From JBIQJD01 sp044507695 (lineage in GTDB: Bacteria; Bacteroidota; Ignavibacteria; Ignavibacteriales; Ignavibacteriaceae): DNA of 64,000 nt. The number at the start of each line of letters is the position of its first letter. Position 1 is the stretch's first letter. Below, in pieces: positions 8,711-17,019 of the stretch. The translations under genes were made by a program, and so were the position numbers. The notes beneath the pieces were generated by a model. It saw only the letters and a program-made list of their open reading frames with translations. It did no database searches and was not told the origin of the DNA. The DNA is taken from contig JBIQJD010000012.1 of the NCBI GenBank assembly GCA_044507695.1, positions 1 to 64,000 on the forward strand, given 5' to 3'.

Positions 8711-9877
8711 ATGAAACTTGCTCTTGTTGGCGGAACTCTTATTACTCCATTCCGCATTATTAAAAACGGCGTAATAGTTATTGATAAAGATAAAATTTAT
8801 GAAATCGGCAGATCAGCGGATGTTAAATTTCCTGATGATTGTAAAGTAATTGATGTAAGCGGAAAAATAATCAGTCCCGGTTTTGTTGATTTATTAGTTC
8901 ATGGCGGCGGCGGCTATGGCTTTGCAGATGATAACGAAGAAAGTATTGAAAAAGTCAGCAGATATTTTTTAGAGCACGGCTCCACAACTGTTCTTGCTTC
9001 CTTGTTTGCAAAACCGGAAGAATTGCTTTTAAAAGATCTTAGAAGATTATCAGATTATATTGATGTAAATCCGCAATCAAATATCCGCGGAATCCACATG
9101 GAAGGTCCTTATCTTAATAAGGAATTAAAAGGCGCGATGAATGAAAATTATTTATGGAAGCCGAGCGTTGAATCATGGAAAAAAATGTGGGAAGCTTCAA
9201 AAGGAAAAATAAAAATAATGACAATCGCTCCCGAACTGCCGGGCGCAATTGAAGTTTTACGCGAAGCCGCACAGGACGGCGTTGTGCTTTCAATCGGTCA
9301 CTCAATGGCATCTTACGCTGAAATTGAAGTTGCAATTGATAACGGAGCCGCACATATCACTCACATTTTTAATGCAATGAGACCATTCCACCACAGGAAC
9401 CCGGGAGTAATTCTTGGTGCTCTTCTCCGCAATGAATTAAAAGTAGAATTAATTGCAGATACACTTCACGTTCATCCTGCCGTTATGGAATTTGTATTAA
9501 AGCTTAAAGGCGCAAGCGGAATTATTCTTGTTTCGGATTCAATACGCGCGGGTGGAATGCACGAAGGTGAATATGAGTTTGCAGATCAAAAAGTATACAT
9601 GAAAGACAAGAGAGCATATCTTGAAGACGGAACTCTTGCCGGCAGCACCTTAACTTTGAATGTTGCAGTTAAAAATATGGTTGAAACCGCTAATGCAAAA
9701 ATTACAGATGCAATTAGAATGGCATCATTAAACGGCGCAAAGGTTATAAACTTAGAAAACAAAAAGGGAATTCTTGCCGCAGGTAAAGACGCTGATCTTG
9801 TAGTTCTTAATGAAGATTACAGTGTTGATATGACTATAATCGGCGGAAAGATTGGTTTTCAAAAAACTGATAAATAA
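8711..9877 (+). CDS. nagA: N-acetylglucosamine-6-phosphate deacetylase
   Basis: The enzyme removes acetate from GlcNAc-6-phosphate to give GlcN-6-phosphate, the substrate of NagB. This is an amidohydrolase-fold protein of 388 aa. It has LVHGGGGYGF (metal region, in place of the usual HxHG), the conserved HMEGPYLN, SIGHSMASY and THIFNAMRPFHHRNPG, the catalytic aspartate in VSDSIRAGG, and AGSTLTL near the end. The ATG has an AGGA site. It is a single gene with a strong terminator behind it. Its partner nagB lies at 1180 on the other strand, so the two are not in one operon here. No kinase or sugar transporter is adjacent. Confidence 0.95.
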   Translation: MKLALVGGTLITPFRIIKNGVIVIDKDKIYEIGRSADVKFPDDCKVIDVSGKIISPGFVDLLVHGGGGYGFADDNEESIEKVSRYFLEHGSTTVLASLFAKPEELLLKDLRRLSDYIDVNPQSNIRGIHMEGPYLNKELKGAMNENYLWKPSVESWKKMWEASKGKIKIMTIAPELPGAIEVLREAAQDGVVLSIGHSMASYAEIEVAIDNGAAHITHIFNAMRPFHHRNPGVILGALLRNELKVELIADTLHVHPAVMEFVLKLKGASGIILVSDSIRAGGMHEGEYEFADQKVYMKDKRAYLEDGTLAGSTLTLNVAVKNMVETANAKITDAIRMASLNGAKVINLENKKGILAAGKDADLVVLNEDYSVDMTIIGGKIGFQKTDK

Positions 9878-9901
9878 AAATTTATTTAAAAATTTAATAT
9901 T

Positions 9902-9934
9902 AAAAGCGTGCATTAAAATTGCACGCTTTTTTTT
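9902..9934 (+). terminator. Intrinsic terminator of nagA
   Basis: AAAAGCGTGCA pairs with TGCACGCTTTT around a short AT loop and is followed by an unbroken run of T. It is 25 bases after the nagA stop and is a textbook rho-independent terminator. Confidence 0.95.
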
Positions 9935-10047
9935 ATTCCGTATTGAAATTTACAGTTGAACAATTAAACAAAAAATTTTCAAATAAATTTATTAAATTGA
10001 AATTGTTTAATTAACTTCTTAAGGCAGCAACAAATACCGGAATCTGC

Positions 10048-11205
10048 TTGATCATTCAAATCTTAAATTTATCTTTCAACGAAGTTTTTAAAACGTACAG
10101 CGGAATCTATAAGATTTTCAGGGATGTTTATCAGAAAGGTTTAATATCTCTTGAGATAAGAGATATTCCTGCAAACCTGGCTGAGACAGTTCAAAAAATT
10201 GTTTTAAAAGAAAAACAAATCTGCTATAAATTAAAATCTCCCGGAAAGAAAGAATTAAATTTATTTGTTCCCGGTTCTATCTGGGATTTTAAGGAATTAT
10301 CAAGAAAAATCCTGGCTTCCGGAAATGAAGATCTTGGCTATAAAATAATTAATGTTATTAAGAATTATGAAGAGTATGATACAAGATCTTTTTTTGCAGG
10401 CAAGAAAGAATTTCCGCTAAACAAAGTTTATGTTATGGGGATTTTAAATGTTACACCAGATTCATTTTCTGATGGCGGAAAATTCATTAATACAAATGAT
10501 GCAGTAGATCATGCCGTAAAAATGATAGAGCAGGGAGCTGATATAATTGATATTGGCGGAGAATCTACGCGCCCCGGCGCACAAAGCATCTCTGCTGAAG
10601 AAGAGATTGAAAGAATTCTTCCGGTAATTGAAGATGTATTACGCTTAAAAAAAGATACTATAATTTCTGTTGATACAACAAAATCAAAAGTTGCTGAAGC
10701 CGCACTTACAGCAGGCGCTGTAATATTAAATGATATAAGCGGTGGAAATTTTGATCCGGCAATTCTTGATGTAGTAAAAAAATACGGTGCATCATTTATT
10801 GCAATGCACATTAAAGGAACTCCTGTTGATATGCAGAAAAACCCTCAATATGAAAATCTGATCAGCGAAGTTTATGATTTCCTTTTTAACTCAACTCTAA
10901 AAGCGGCACGTAAGGGAATTAAAAATATAATTGTTGATCCGGGTATTGGATTTGGAAAAACTATTGAGCATAACTTTGAATTAATAAAAAGATTGGAAGA
11001 TTTTAAAAGCCTGGGATTTCCAATAATGATAGGTGTTTCCCGGAAATCTTTTCTTGGGAAATCGCTTAACGTTAATGTGAATGAACTTGATACTGCAACT
11101 TCTATAATGGAATCTGTTTCTATTAAGAATGGCGCAAGATTTATAAGAACTCATAACGTTTTAAACGGAGTTCAAACCGCAAAATTATTAACCAATACAA
11201 TCTAA
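10048..11205 (+). CDS. folP: Dihydropteroate synthase with long N-terminal region
   Basis: The enzyme condenses p-aminobenzoate with hydroxymethyl-dihydropterin pyrophosphate to make dihydropteroate for folate. The catalytic TIM barrel occupies about residues 126-385 and has both family signatures, GILNVTPDSFSDGGKF and GADIIDIGGESTRPGA. The first ~125 residues are extra compared with the usual ~280-aa enzyme. They resemble the N-terminal segment seen in some long bacterial homologues, but I cannot assign a function. The start is a TTG at 10048 with only a weak GGA. No better start was found nearer the barrel, so the true start is uncertain. The stop directly abuts the cdaA ATG. A perfect inverted repeat lies inside the extension (10143-10167). 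Confidence 0.92.
   Translation: MIIQILNLSFNEVFKTYSGIYKIFRDVYQKGLISLEIRDIPANLAETVQKIVLKEKQICYKLKSPGKKELNLFVPGSIWDFKELSRKILASGNEDLGYKIINVIKNYEEYDTRSFFAGKKEFPLNKVYVMGILNVTPDSFSDGGKFINTNDAVDHAVKMIEQGADIIDIGGESTRPGAQSISAEEEIERILPVIEDVLRLKKDTIISVDTTKSKVAEAALTAGAVILNDISGGNFDPAILDVVKKYGASFIAMHIKGTPVDMQKNPQYENLISEVYDFLFNSTLKAARKGIKNIIVDPGIGFGKTIEHNFELIKRLEDFKSLGFPIMIGVSRKSFLGKSLNVNVNELDTATSIMESVSIKNGARFIRTHNVLNGVQTAKLLTNTI
10143..10167 (+). repeat. Perfect 10-bp inverted repeat inside the folP 5' region
   Basis: AATATCTCTT and AAGAGATATT form a perfect 10-bp stem with a GAGAT loop, about 95 bases after the predicted TTG start of folP. No T-tract follows, so it is not a terminator. It encodes part of LISLEIRDI. 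It could be an operator or a translational hairpin if the true start lies further downstream, or it may be chance. Confidence 0.5.
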
Positions 11206-12024
11206 ATGTTTGATCTTTTTAAAATAGGATTTATCACAATTACTTTTACAGATGTAATAGACATTGTAATTGTTTCCTTTATTATCTATAAACTTTATAC
11301 TATTCTGAAAGGAACAATTGCTGCGCAGATATTCATAGGATTGATGATAATTTTATTTTTATCTTTTGCCGCGCAGGCTGCAAATTTCCGCGCACTTAGC
11401 TGGCTGCTTAAACTGGTAACAGATATCTGGGTAATTGCTTTTGTAATATTATTCCAGCCGGAAATAAGAAGATTGCTTGTTATTGTAGCGCGCAATCCAT
11501 TCTTTAAAATGTTCATGAAGTCAGAATCACCGCAGGTTGCAAATGAAATTACTGATGCAGCCTTTGAGCTTTCACAGCATCAGCACGGTGCTTTAATAAT
11601 TTTGATCAAATCAACCGGAATCAGGGGCTACTCTGAAACAGGAGAGATACTTAATGCAAGATTAAGTAAGGATTTACTACGATCAATTTTCTTTCCGCGC
11701 TCTCCGCTTCATGATGGAGCCGTTATTGTAAAAGGAAATATTATTGAAGCGGCACGTGCAACGCTTCCTTTATCATCAACAACAATGGTTGAAGGTGAAA
11801 CACTTGGTATGCGGCACCGTGCCGGATTGGGAATTTCTGAACAGGCTGATGTAATCAGCGTGATTGTTTCAGAAGAAACCGGAAGTATTTCTATTGCAGA
11901 ACAGGGAATTCTTACAAAGGGGCTTTCTAAAGAAGCACTGAGAAGCAGATTATCAAGGGATGTTAAAACTACACAAGCTAAGGGATGGAAAGGAATTTTC
12001 GATCAATACTGGAAATACAAATAA
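11206..12024 (+). CDS. cdaA: Diadenylate cyclase CdaA (c-di-AMP synthase)
   Basis: This membrane-bound enzyme makes cyclic di-AMP from two ATP, a signal in potassium, osmotic and cell-wall control. Three N-terminal helices (about residues 8-90) precede a DAC domain (about 105-260). That domain has the DGA motif (170-172, LHDGAVIVKG) and the RHR motif (203-205, GMRHRAGLG). At 272 aa it matches CdaA/YbbP. The ATG directly follows the folP stop, so the genes are coupled; the folP-cdaA pairing is familiar in Bacteroidota relatives. No CdaR (YbbR) gene follows here, which differs from the Firmicutes arrangement. Confidence 0.96.
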   Translation: MFDLFKIGFITITFTDVIDIVIVSFIIYKLYTILKGTIAAQIFIGLMIILFLSFAAQAANFRALSWLLKLVTDIWVIAFVILFQPEIRRLLVIVARNPFFKMFMKSESPQVANEITDAAFELSQHQHGALIILIKSTGIRGYSETGEILNARLSKDLLRSIFFPRSPLHDGAVIVKGNIIEAARATLPLSSTTMVEGETLGMRHRAGLGISEQADVISVIVSEETGSISIAEQGILTKGLSKEALRSRLSRDVKTTQAKGWKGIFDQYWKYK

Positions 12025-12138
12025 TGCAACTGTAATAAAAGCTTGATTCCACAGACATCATTCTATATCTCCGTTGTTTTAACTTAAAAATTTCATTAAA
12101 ATCTTTCATACAATTCTTATATAAAATGAGGAGAATAT

Positions 12139-12816
12139 ATGAAGTTAAAGTATTTCGGCCATTCAGCATTCCAAATTACTACTGATAAAAACATTAAAAT
12201 ATTAATTGATCCATATTTAGACAGCAATTCAAATTCACCGGTAAAATCAGAAGATGTTGATGCAAATTATATTATTCTTTCTCATGCTCACGGAGATCAT
12301 TTAGGAGATTCGTTTAAGATTGCTAAACGTACTAACCCGCTTTTCATTTGTGTTAATGAATTAGCAAACTATTGCGCATCAAAAGGTTTCCGCGCACATA
12401 ATATGCACATTGGCGGTGGATACAATTTTGAATTCGGAAGAGTAAAATTTACAATTGCACATCATGGCTCTCAAACTCCTGATGGTCAATACGCAGGTGA
12501 ACCGGCTGGAATAATATTATCGGCAGATGAAAAGGTAATTTACCACACCGGTGATACAGGGTTATTTTATGATATGAAATTAATAGGTGAGATGAACAAT
12601 ATTGATTATATGCTTCTTCCTATTGGTGATAATTTTACAATGGGAATAAATGATGCTGTACGTGCTGCTGAATTTGTAAAACCTGGAGTCGCTATTCCAA
12701 TGCACTTTGATACTTTTGATGTAATTAAAGCTGATCCGGAGGAATTTAAAGAGAAAGTTGAAGCACTTGGAATAAAATGCAGGGTTATGAAATTCGGAGA
12801 AGAAATTGATCTTTAA
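12139..12816 (+). CDS. UPF0173 family metal-dependent hydrolase (MBL fold)
   Basis: This metallo-beta-lactamase-fold protein of 225 aa has the metal-binding HxHxDH motif (SHAHGDHLGD, His49, His51, Asp53, His54). Further ligand regions are AHHGS (about residues 112-116), HTGDTG (about 136-141) and PMHFDTFD (about 191-198). It belongs to the YtkL/UPF0173 group, whose substrate is not known. The ATG follows a strong GAGGAGA. It sits between cdaA and parA but is separated from both by about 100 bases, so it may be transcribed alone. Confidence 0.9.
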   Translation: MKLKYFGHSAFQITTDKNIKILIDPYLDSNSNSPVKSEDVDANYIILSHAHGDHLGDSFKIAKRTNPLFICVNELANYCASKGFRAHNMHIGGGYNFEFGRVKFTIAHHGSQTPDGQYAGEPAGIILSADEKVIYHTGDTGLFYDMKLIGEMNNIDYMLLPIGDNFTMGINDAVRAAEFVKPGVAIPMHFDTFDVIKADPEEFKEKVEALGIKCRVMKFGEEIDL

Positions 12817-12914
12817 TTTCTTATTTATGAAAATAAAATCAGTTTAGCTATTTTTTGAAATTCTTTTATTAGTATCTTTCGGAATCAAATTCAGTCGTTC
12901 ATCAACGGTAATTA

Positions 12915-13697
12915 ATGGCAAAAGTTATTTCAATCGCTAATCAGAAGGGTGGTGTGGGTAAAACAACTACATCAATCAATCTTTCTTCTTCATTAGCGGC
13001 AGCAGAAAAGAAAACACTTTTAATTGATATTGATCCGCAGGCAAATTCATCATCCGGATTAAGCGTTACAAAACAAAGCCCTTCAGTTTATGAAGTGCTT
13101 ATTGGCTCCGTAGATATTGCATCTGCTGCAGTAAATACTTATATGCCTCACCTTGATTTGCTTCCTTCAAATATCAATCTTGTTGGAGCAGAAATTGAAA
13201 TGGTTGATATGCCCGAAAGGGAAAGGCTTTTGGATAACGCTCTTCAGGAAGCAAGAAAGTTTTATGATTATATTTTGATTGATTGTCCGCCTTCACTCGG
13301 ACTTCTTACACTTAATTCATTAACAGCTTCAGATTCCGTTCTTATTCCTGTTCAATGTGAATACTTTGCGCTGGAAGGATTGGGACAACTACTCAATACA
13401 ATCAATATTGTTAAACAGCATTTCAATAAAAATCTGAATATTGAAGGCGTACTTCTTACAATGTTTGATACGAGATTAAGACTTTCACACCAGGTTGCAG
13501 AAGAAGTTAAAAAATATTTTGGTGATAAAGTTTTCAATACAATCATTCACAGGAATGTAAGAATTTCGGAAGCGCCGAGTTACGGCAAGCCGGTTATTCT
13601 GTATGATGCTATATCTTCCGGTTCAAAAAATTATATGTCACTTGCATCTGAATTACTTGAAAGAAATGCATCAGAAAAAAAAATTGATAATATATGA
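12915..13697 (+). CDS. parA: Chromosome partitioning ATPase ParA (Soj)
   Basis: This deviant Walker ATPase drives origin segregation with ParB. The 260-aa protein has the N-terminal Walker A (KGGVGKTT, residues 11-18), the switch region DIDPQANSS and a Walker B-like LIDCPPSLG. There is no N-terminal DNA-binding extension, which marks the chromosomal Soj type. Its stop overlaps the parB start by four bases (ATGA). No parS-like 16-mer was found nearby. Confidence 0.96.
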   Translation: MAKVISIANQKGGVGKTTTSINLSSSLAAAEKKTLLIDIDPQANSSSGLSVTKQSPSVYEVLIGSVDIASAAVNTYMPHLDLLPSNINLVGAEIEMVDMPERERLLDNALQEARKFYDYILIDCPPSLGLLTLNSLTASDSVLIPVQCEYFALEGLGQLLNTINIVKQHFNKNLNIEGVLLTMFDTRLRLSHQVAEEVKKYFGDKVFNTIIHRNVRISEAPSYGKPVILYDAISSGSKNYMSLASELLERNASEKKIDNI

Positions 13698-14638
13698 CCA
13701 AATTTAAACAAGGATTAGGAAGAGGATTAGACGCGTTAATTCATCAGAATTATGGTGATGAAGAAAAGAATGCGCCAAAAGATTATTCCGGTATAAAAAA
13801 GGATGATGGAAATACATACGATATTCTTGTTAAAATTCCGGTAGAAAATATTTCACCAAACCCATTTCAGCCAAGAATGCACTTTGAACCTGAAGCTCTT
13901 GAAGAGCTGAAGAAATCAATTCTGGCAAACGGACTCATTCAGCCGATTACTGTACGAAGAAATGGTGAAAACAGGTATCAGCTTATTTCCGGTGAAAGAA
14001 GATTAAAAGCATGCACGGATATTGGCTATAAAGAAATTCCCGCATACATTATAAAAGTTGAAACCGAAGAAGCAATGCTTGCAATGGCATTGATTGAAAA
14101 TTTACAGCGGGAAAAACTCAACGCTATTGAAGTTGGATTAGCTTATAAAAGATTAATGGATGAATGTCATCTTACCCAGGAACAAATAGCAGATAAAGTT
14201 GGAAAAGACAGGTCGACAGTTGCAAATTCAATAAGGCTTTTAAAGCTTCCCCGGGAAATTCAGGAAGCTCTGATTAAGGATGATATTACTTCAGGCCATG
14301 CGCGTGCGTTGATCAATCTTCCAAATCCGCAGATGCAGCTTGATGCACTTAAAAAAATTATAGAAGGAAATTTATCTGTTAGAAAAGTTGAACAGCTTGT
14401 AAAAAAACTTCTTACTTCTCCTGATGAAAAAAAGCAGGTTTCGTTTTCTCATAAATCATCAATACAAACTGCAAACATTTCTGCTGTTGAAGATAAATTG
14501 AGAAAAATTTTTGGCACAAAGGTAATATGCAAACAGAAAAATGATGGTTCTGGTGAAATTATAATTGAATTCTATTCAGATATAGAACTCGAAAGACTTT
14601 TTGAGCTTTTTGAAATCATTGATAAATCATATCACTAA
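13694..14638 (+). CDS. parB: Chromosome partitioning protein ParB (Spo0J)
   Basis: This is the CTP-dependent clamp that loads at parS. The 314 aa comprise an N-terminal domain (about residues 45-135) with box I ANGLIQPITVR and the CTP/arginine patch GERRLKA, then a helix-turn-helix (about 150-205, LTQEQIADKVGKDRSTVANS) and a C-terminal dimerisation domain. The very N-terminus has the KQGLGRGLDALI motif typical of ParB, which contacts ParA. It is translationally coupled to parA. The next gene (DUF5683) starts inside its 3' end. Confidence 0.96.
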   Translation: MTKFKQGLGRGLDALIHQNYGDEEKNAPKDYSGIKKDDGNTYDILVKIPVENISPNPFQPRMHFEPEALEELKKSILANGLIQPITVRRNGENRYQLISGERRLKACTDIGYKEIPAYIIKVETEEAMLAMALIENLQREKLNAIEVGLAYKRLMDECHLTQEQIADKVGKDRSTVANSIRLLKLPREIQEALIKDDITSGHARALINLPNPQMQLDALKKIIEGNLSVRKVEQLVKKLLTSPDEKKQVSFSHKSSIQTANISAVEDKLRKIFGTKVICKQKNDGSGEIIIEFYSDIELERLFELFEIIDKSYH

Positions 14639-15122
14639 AATAATTTCTCTCGTACTGCTGCTGAATATTTTGCTTATTGCACAGCAGGATTCTACCGATC
14701 AAATAAAAAACGGCAGCTTTGAAAATTCACAGTCAAAAGATTCAATTTTTGTAATGACAAAATCACCATGGGGTGCTTTATTAAGAAGTGCTGTTGTTCC
14801 CGGCTGGGGACAAATCTATAACGAATCCTACTGGAAGGCTCCTGTAATCTGGGCTATTTCTGCCTGGCTTGTTTATAACTGGATTGATAATAATAATTTG
14901 TATAAGGATTTTGGGGATAGTTACGTTGTTAGTTTAGATCCGGATGACAGAAAATTGAGAAATTTTTATCGCGATCAGAGAGATCTTTTTTCTATCTATA
15001 TTGGGATAACATATTTTTTAAACCTGGTTGATGCTTATGTTGATGCACATCTTTTTGATTTTACAGTAGAAGAAGATGGGATTACGGGTCAGCCGATGCT
15101 CGGGTTGCGTTTTAAATTTTAA
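14601..15122 (+). CDS. DUF5683 domain membrane protein
   Basis: This 173-aa protein belongs to a Bacteroidota-type family with the motif SPWGALLRSAVVPGWGQIYN (about residues 55-74), followed by a hydrophobic hairpin (KAPVIWAISAWLVYN) and another helix near 130. The N-terminus is a signal-like helix. Function is unknown. The frame opens with TTG codons inside the end of parB (14601 or 14613); the exact start is not settled. Overlap with parB implies co-transcription, though no link to segregation is known to me. Confidence 0.75.
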   Translation: MSFLKSLINHITKIISLVLLLNILLIAQQDSTDQIKNGSFENSQSKDSIFVMTKSPWGALLRSAVVPGWGQIYNESYWKAPVIWAISAWLVYNWIDNNNLYKDFGDSYVVSLDPDDRKLRNFYRDQRDLFSIYIGITYFLNLVDAYVDAHLFDFTVEEDGITGQPMLGLRFKF

Positions 15123-15136
15123 TATCCGGAAATAAA

Positions 15137-15838
15137 ATGAAGAATGTAATCATCTGCAAACAATGTTCTGCTGAAAATCCGTTCTTCCGGCATATATGCA
15201 GAAATTGTAATTCATATCTTCGTGAGCGCGTTGTTAATATTGATCTCTGGCATATTCTTAGTTTATTGATTGAAAGTCCGGGCAAAGCTTTCCGGCAGAT
15301 AATTTACTCTGAACATAAAAATTTTATTTTCCTGATTATTTTTTTAACATCAATTAAGCTAACAATTAATTCCAGCCTTATTGCTTCAGCTTTCGGGAAT
15401 ATTGATGCACTCAATAATTTCTTTCGTAATTACTTAATCATTGCCGCTGGATTTGGATCACTAATTTATCTTTCAGCATTTTTAATTTCAAAAACAACAA
15501 GAAAAGAAAATTCTTATACAAGAGTGAAAGATAATTTTGCTTTAATTGCTTATTCCTTTACACCGCATGTATTTGCATTGGTATTTCTTTTCCCCATAGA
15601 ACTAATTGTCTATGGTGTTAATCTTTTTTCCTATGAGCCATCACCATTTCAATTGAAGGAAACGTTTGCGTATGCTTTATTGATTTTTGAACTGCTTATA
15701 ATTCTTTGGGGATTTTTTCTCATTTACATGGGAATTTATACACAGACAAAAAATTTATTTTATTCTTTAATAGTAACATTTTTATTTAATACATTATTAA
15801 TCATCGGATTAATTTTTATTTCAACCAACCTTATTTAA
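15137..15838 (+). CDS. Zinc-ribbon plus multi-helix membrane protein (YIP1-like)
   Basis: Residues 7-23 form a two-CxxC zinc ribbon (CKQCSAENPFFRHICRNC). After a linker come about five membrane helices (near residues 55-72, 90-115, 135-160, 175-200 and 205-232). The arrangement resembles bacterial proteins with a short zinc ribbon fused to a YIP1-type membrane domain, of unknown function. It follows DUF5683 by 14 bases and precedes the aminotransferase by 11, so it likely shares their transcript. Confidence 0.75.
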   Translation: MKNVIICKQCSAENPFFRHICRNCNSYLRERVVNIDLWHILSLLIESPGKAFRQIIYSEHKNFIFLIIFLTSIKLTINSSLIASAFGNIDALNNFFRNYLIIAAGFGSLIYLSAFLISKTTRKENSYTRVKDNFALIAYSFTPHVFALVFLFPIELIVYGVNLFSYEPSPFQLKETFAYALLIFELLIILWGFFLIYMGIYTQTKNLFYSLIVTFLFNTLLIIGLIFISTNLI

Positions 15839-15849
15839 TATTTGTAACC

Positions 15850-17019
15850 ATGAATTTATTTGAAAAAGAAAAACAACTGTTTCTTCCAACCTACAGCCGT
15901 GTGCCATTAGATATTGATCACGGTGACGGTGTTCATCTTATTGATAAAGATGGTAACCGGTATCTTGATTTTTTCTCAGGACTTGCCGTTAACGCCTTAG
16001 GATATGCTCATCCGGCTATTGTTAATGCAGTAACAAAACAAGTTTCAAAATTTGCGCATCTCTCAAATAATTTTGTAACTGATATTCAGATCGAATTTAC
16101 AGAACTTTTGTTAAAATATTCAGGAATGTCCAAAGCATTTCTTACAAACAGCGGTACAGAAGCGATTGAGGGTGCGATCAAATTAATTAGAAAAAAATAT
16201 GGTCCGGATAAAATAATTTATTCACTTACCAATTCATTTCACGGCAGAACTTATGGAGCGGTTACATTAACCTGTAAAGAAAAATATCAACACGATTTTA
16301 AACCGCTGCTGCCAAATATTTCTTACATTAAATTTAATGATGTTACCGATCTGAAAAACAAAATAAATGAAAATACTGCTGCCATTTTTGTTGAGTTCAT
16401 TCAGGGTGAAGGCGGAATAAATATTGTTTCTATGGAATTTGCTGCACAACTAAAAAGATTAAAAGAGCAATTTGATTTTGCTTTAGTTGCTGATGCAATT
16501 CAATGTGGAATAGGGCGAACCGGTAAACCGTTTTCTTTTAATTATTATGATATAGTTCCGGATATTGTTGTTGCTGCAAAAGCAATTGGCGGCGGCTTGC
16601 CGCTTGGCGCATTTCTCACATCAAAACCTTTTGATGATATTTTTACACCGGGTATTCATGGTACAACTTTCGGTGGAAATCCGGTAAGTTGTGCTGCTGG
16701 AGTTGTAGTTCTGAAGGAAATATTTGAAAATGGATTGATGGAGAAAACTGCAGAACTAGGTAGTTACTTTATAGATCAATTGAACGAATTGAAAAAAATG
16801 TTTCCTGAGGATATAAACGAAGTACGCGGTAAAGGTTTTATGATTGGTATTGAAATGAAATATGAATGTGCCAATTTTGTTGAGAAATTGCGGAATAGAA
16901 AAGTGCTGGTGAATTGCACAAATCAAAACGTGTTAAGATTACTGCCGCCGTTAATTTCAGAAAAAGAAGACATTGATTTCTTTCTTTATAACTTCCATGA
17001 AATTTTAAAATCAAAATGA
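15850..17019 (+). CDS. Class III aminotransferase, acetylornithine aminotransferase-like
   Basis: This 389-aa PLP enzyme of the ArgD/omega-aminotransferase group has the phosphate-binding loop NSGTEAIEGAIKL (100-112), a PLP aspartate in ADAIQCGIGRTGK (Asp215), the Schiff-base lysine in AAKAIGGGLPLGA (Lys244), and HGTTFGGNP. The residue after the PLP aspartate, usually Glu (DEVQ/DEIQ), is Ala216 here, which may alter amino-donor preference. No arginine genes are adjacent; instead nadB overlaps its stop by four bases (ATGA). ArgD is the likeliest name, but a role with another omega-amino acid is possible. Confidence 0.88.
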   Translation: MNLFEKEKQLFLPTYSRVPLDIDHGDGVHLIDKDGNRYLDFFSGLAVNALGYAHPAIVNAVTKQVSKFAHLSNNFVTDIQIEFTELLLKYSGMSKAFLTNSGTEAIEGAIKLIRKKYGPDKIIYSLTNSFHGRTYGAVTLTCKEKYQHDFKPLLPNISYIKFNDVTDLKNKINENTAAIFVEFIQGEGGINIVSMEFAAQLKRLKEQFDFALVADAIQCGIGRTGKPFSFNYYDIVPDIVVAAKAIGGGLPLGAFLTSKPFDDIFTPGIHGTTFGGNPVSCAAGVVVLKEIFENGLMEKTAELGSYFIDQLNELKKMFPEDINEVRGKGFMIGIEMKYECANFVEKLRNRKVLVNCTNQNVLRLLPPLISEKEDIDFFLYNFHEILKSK

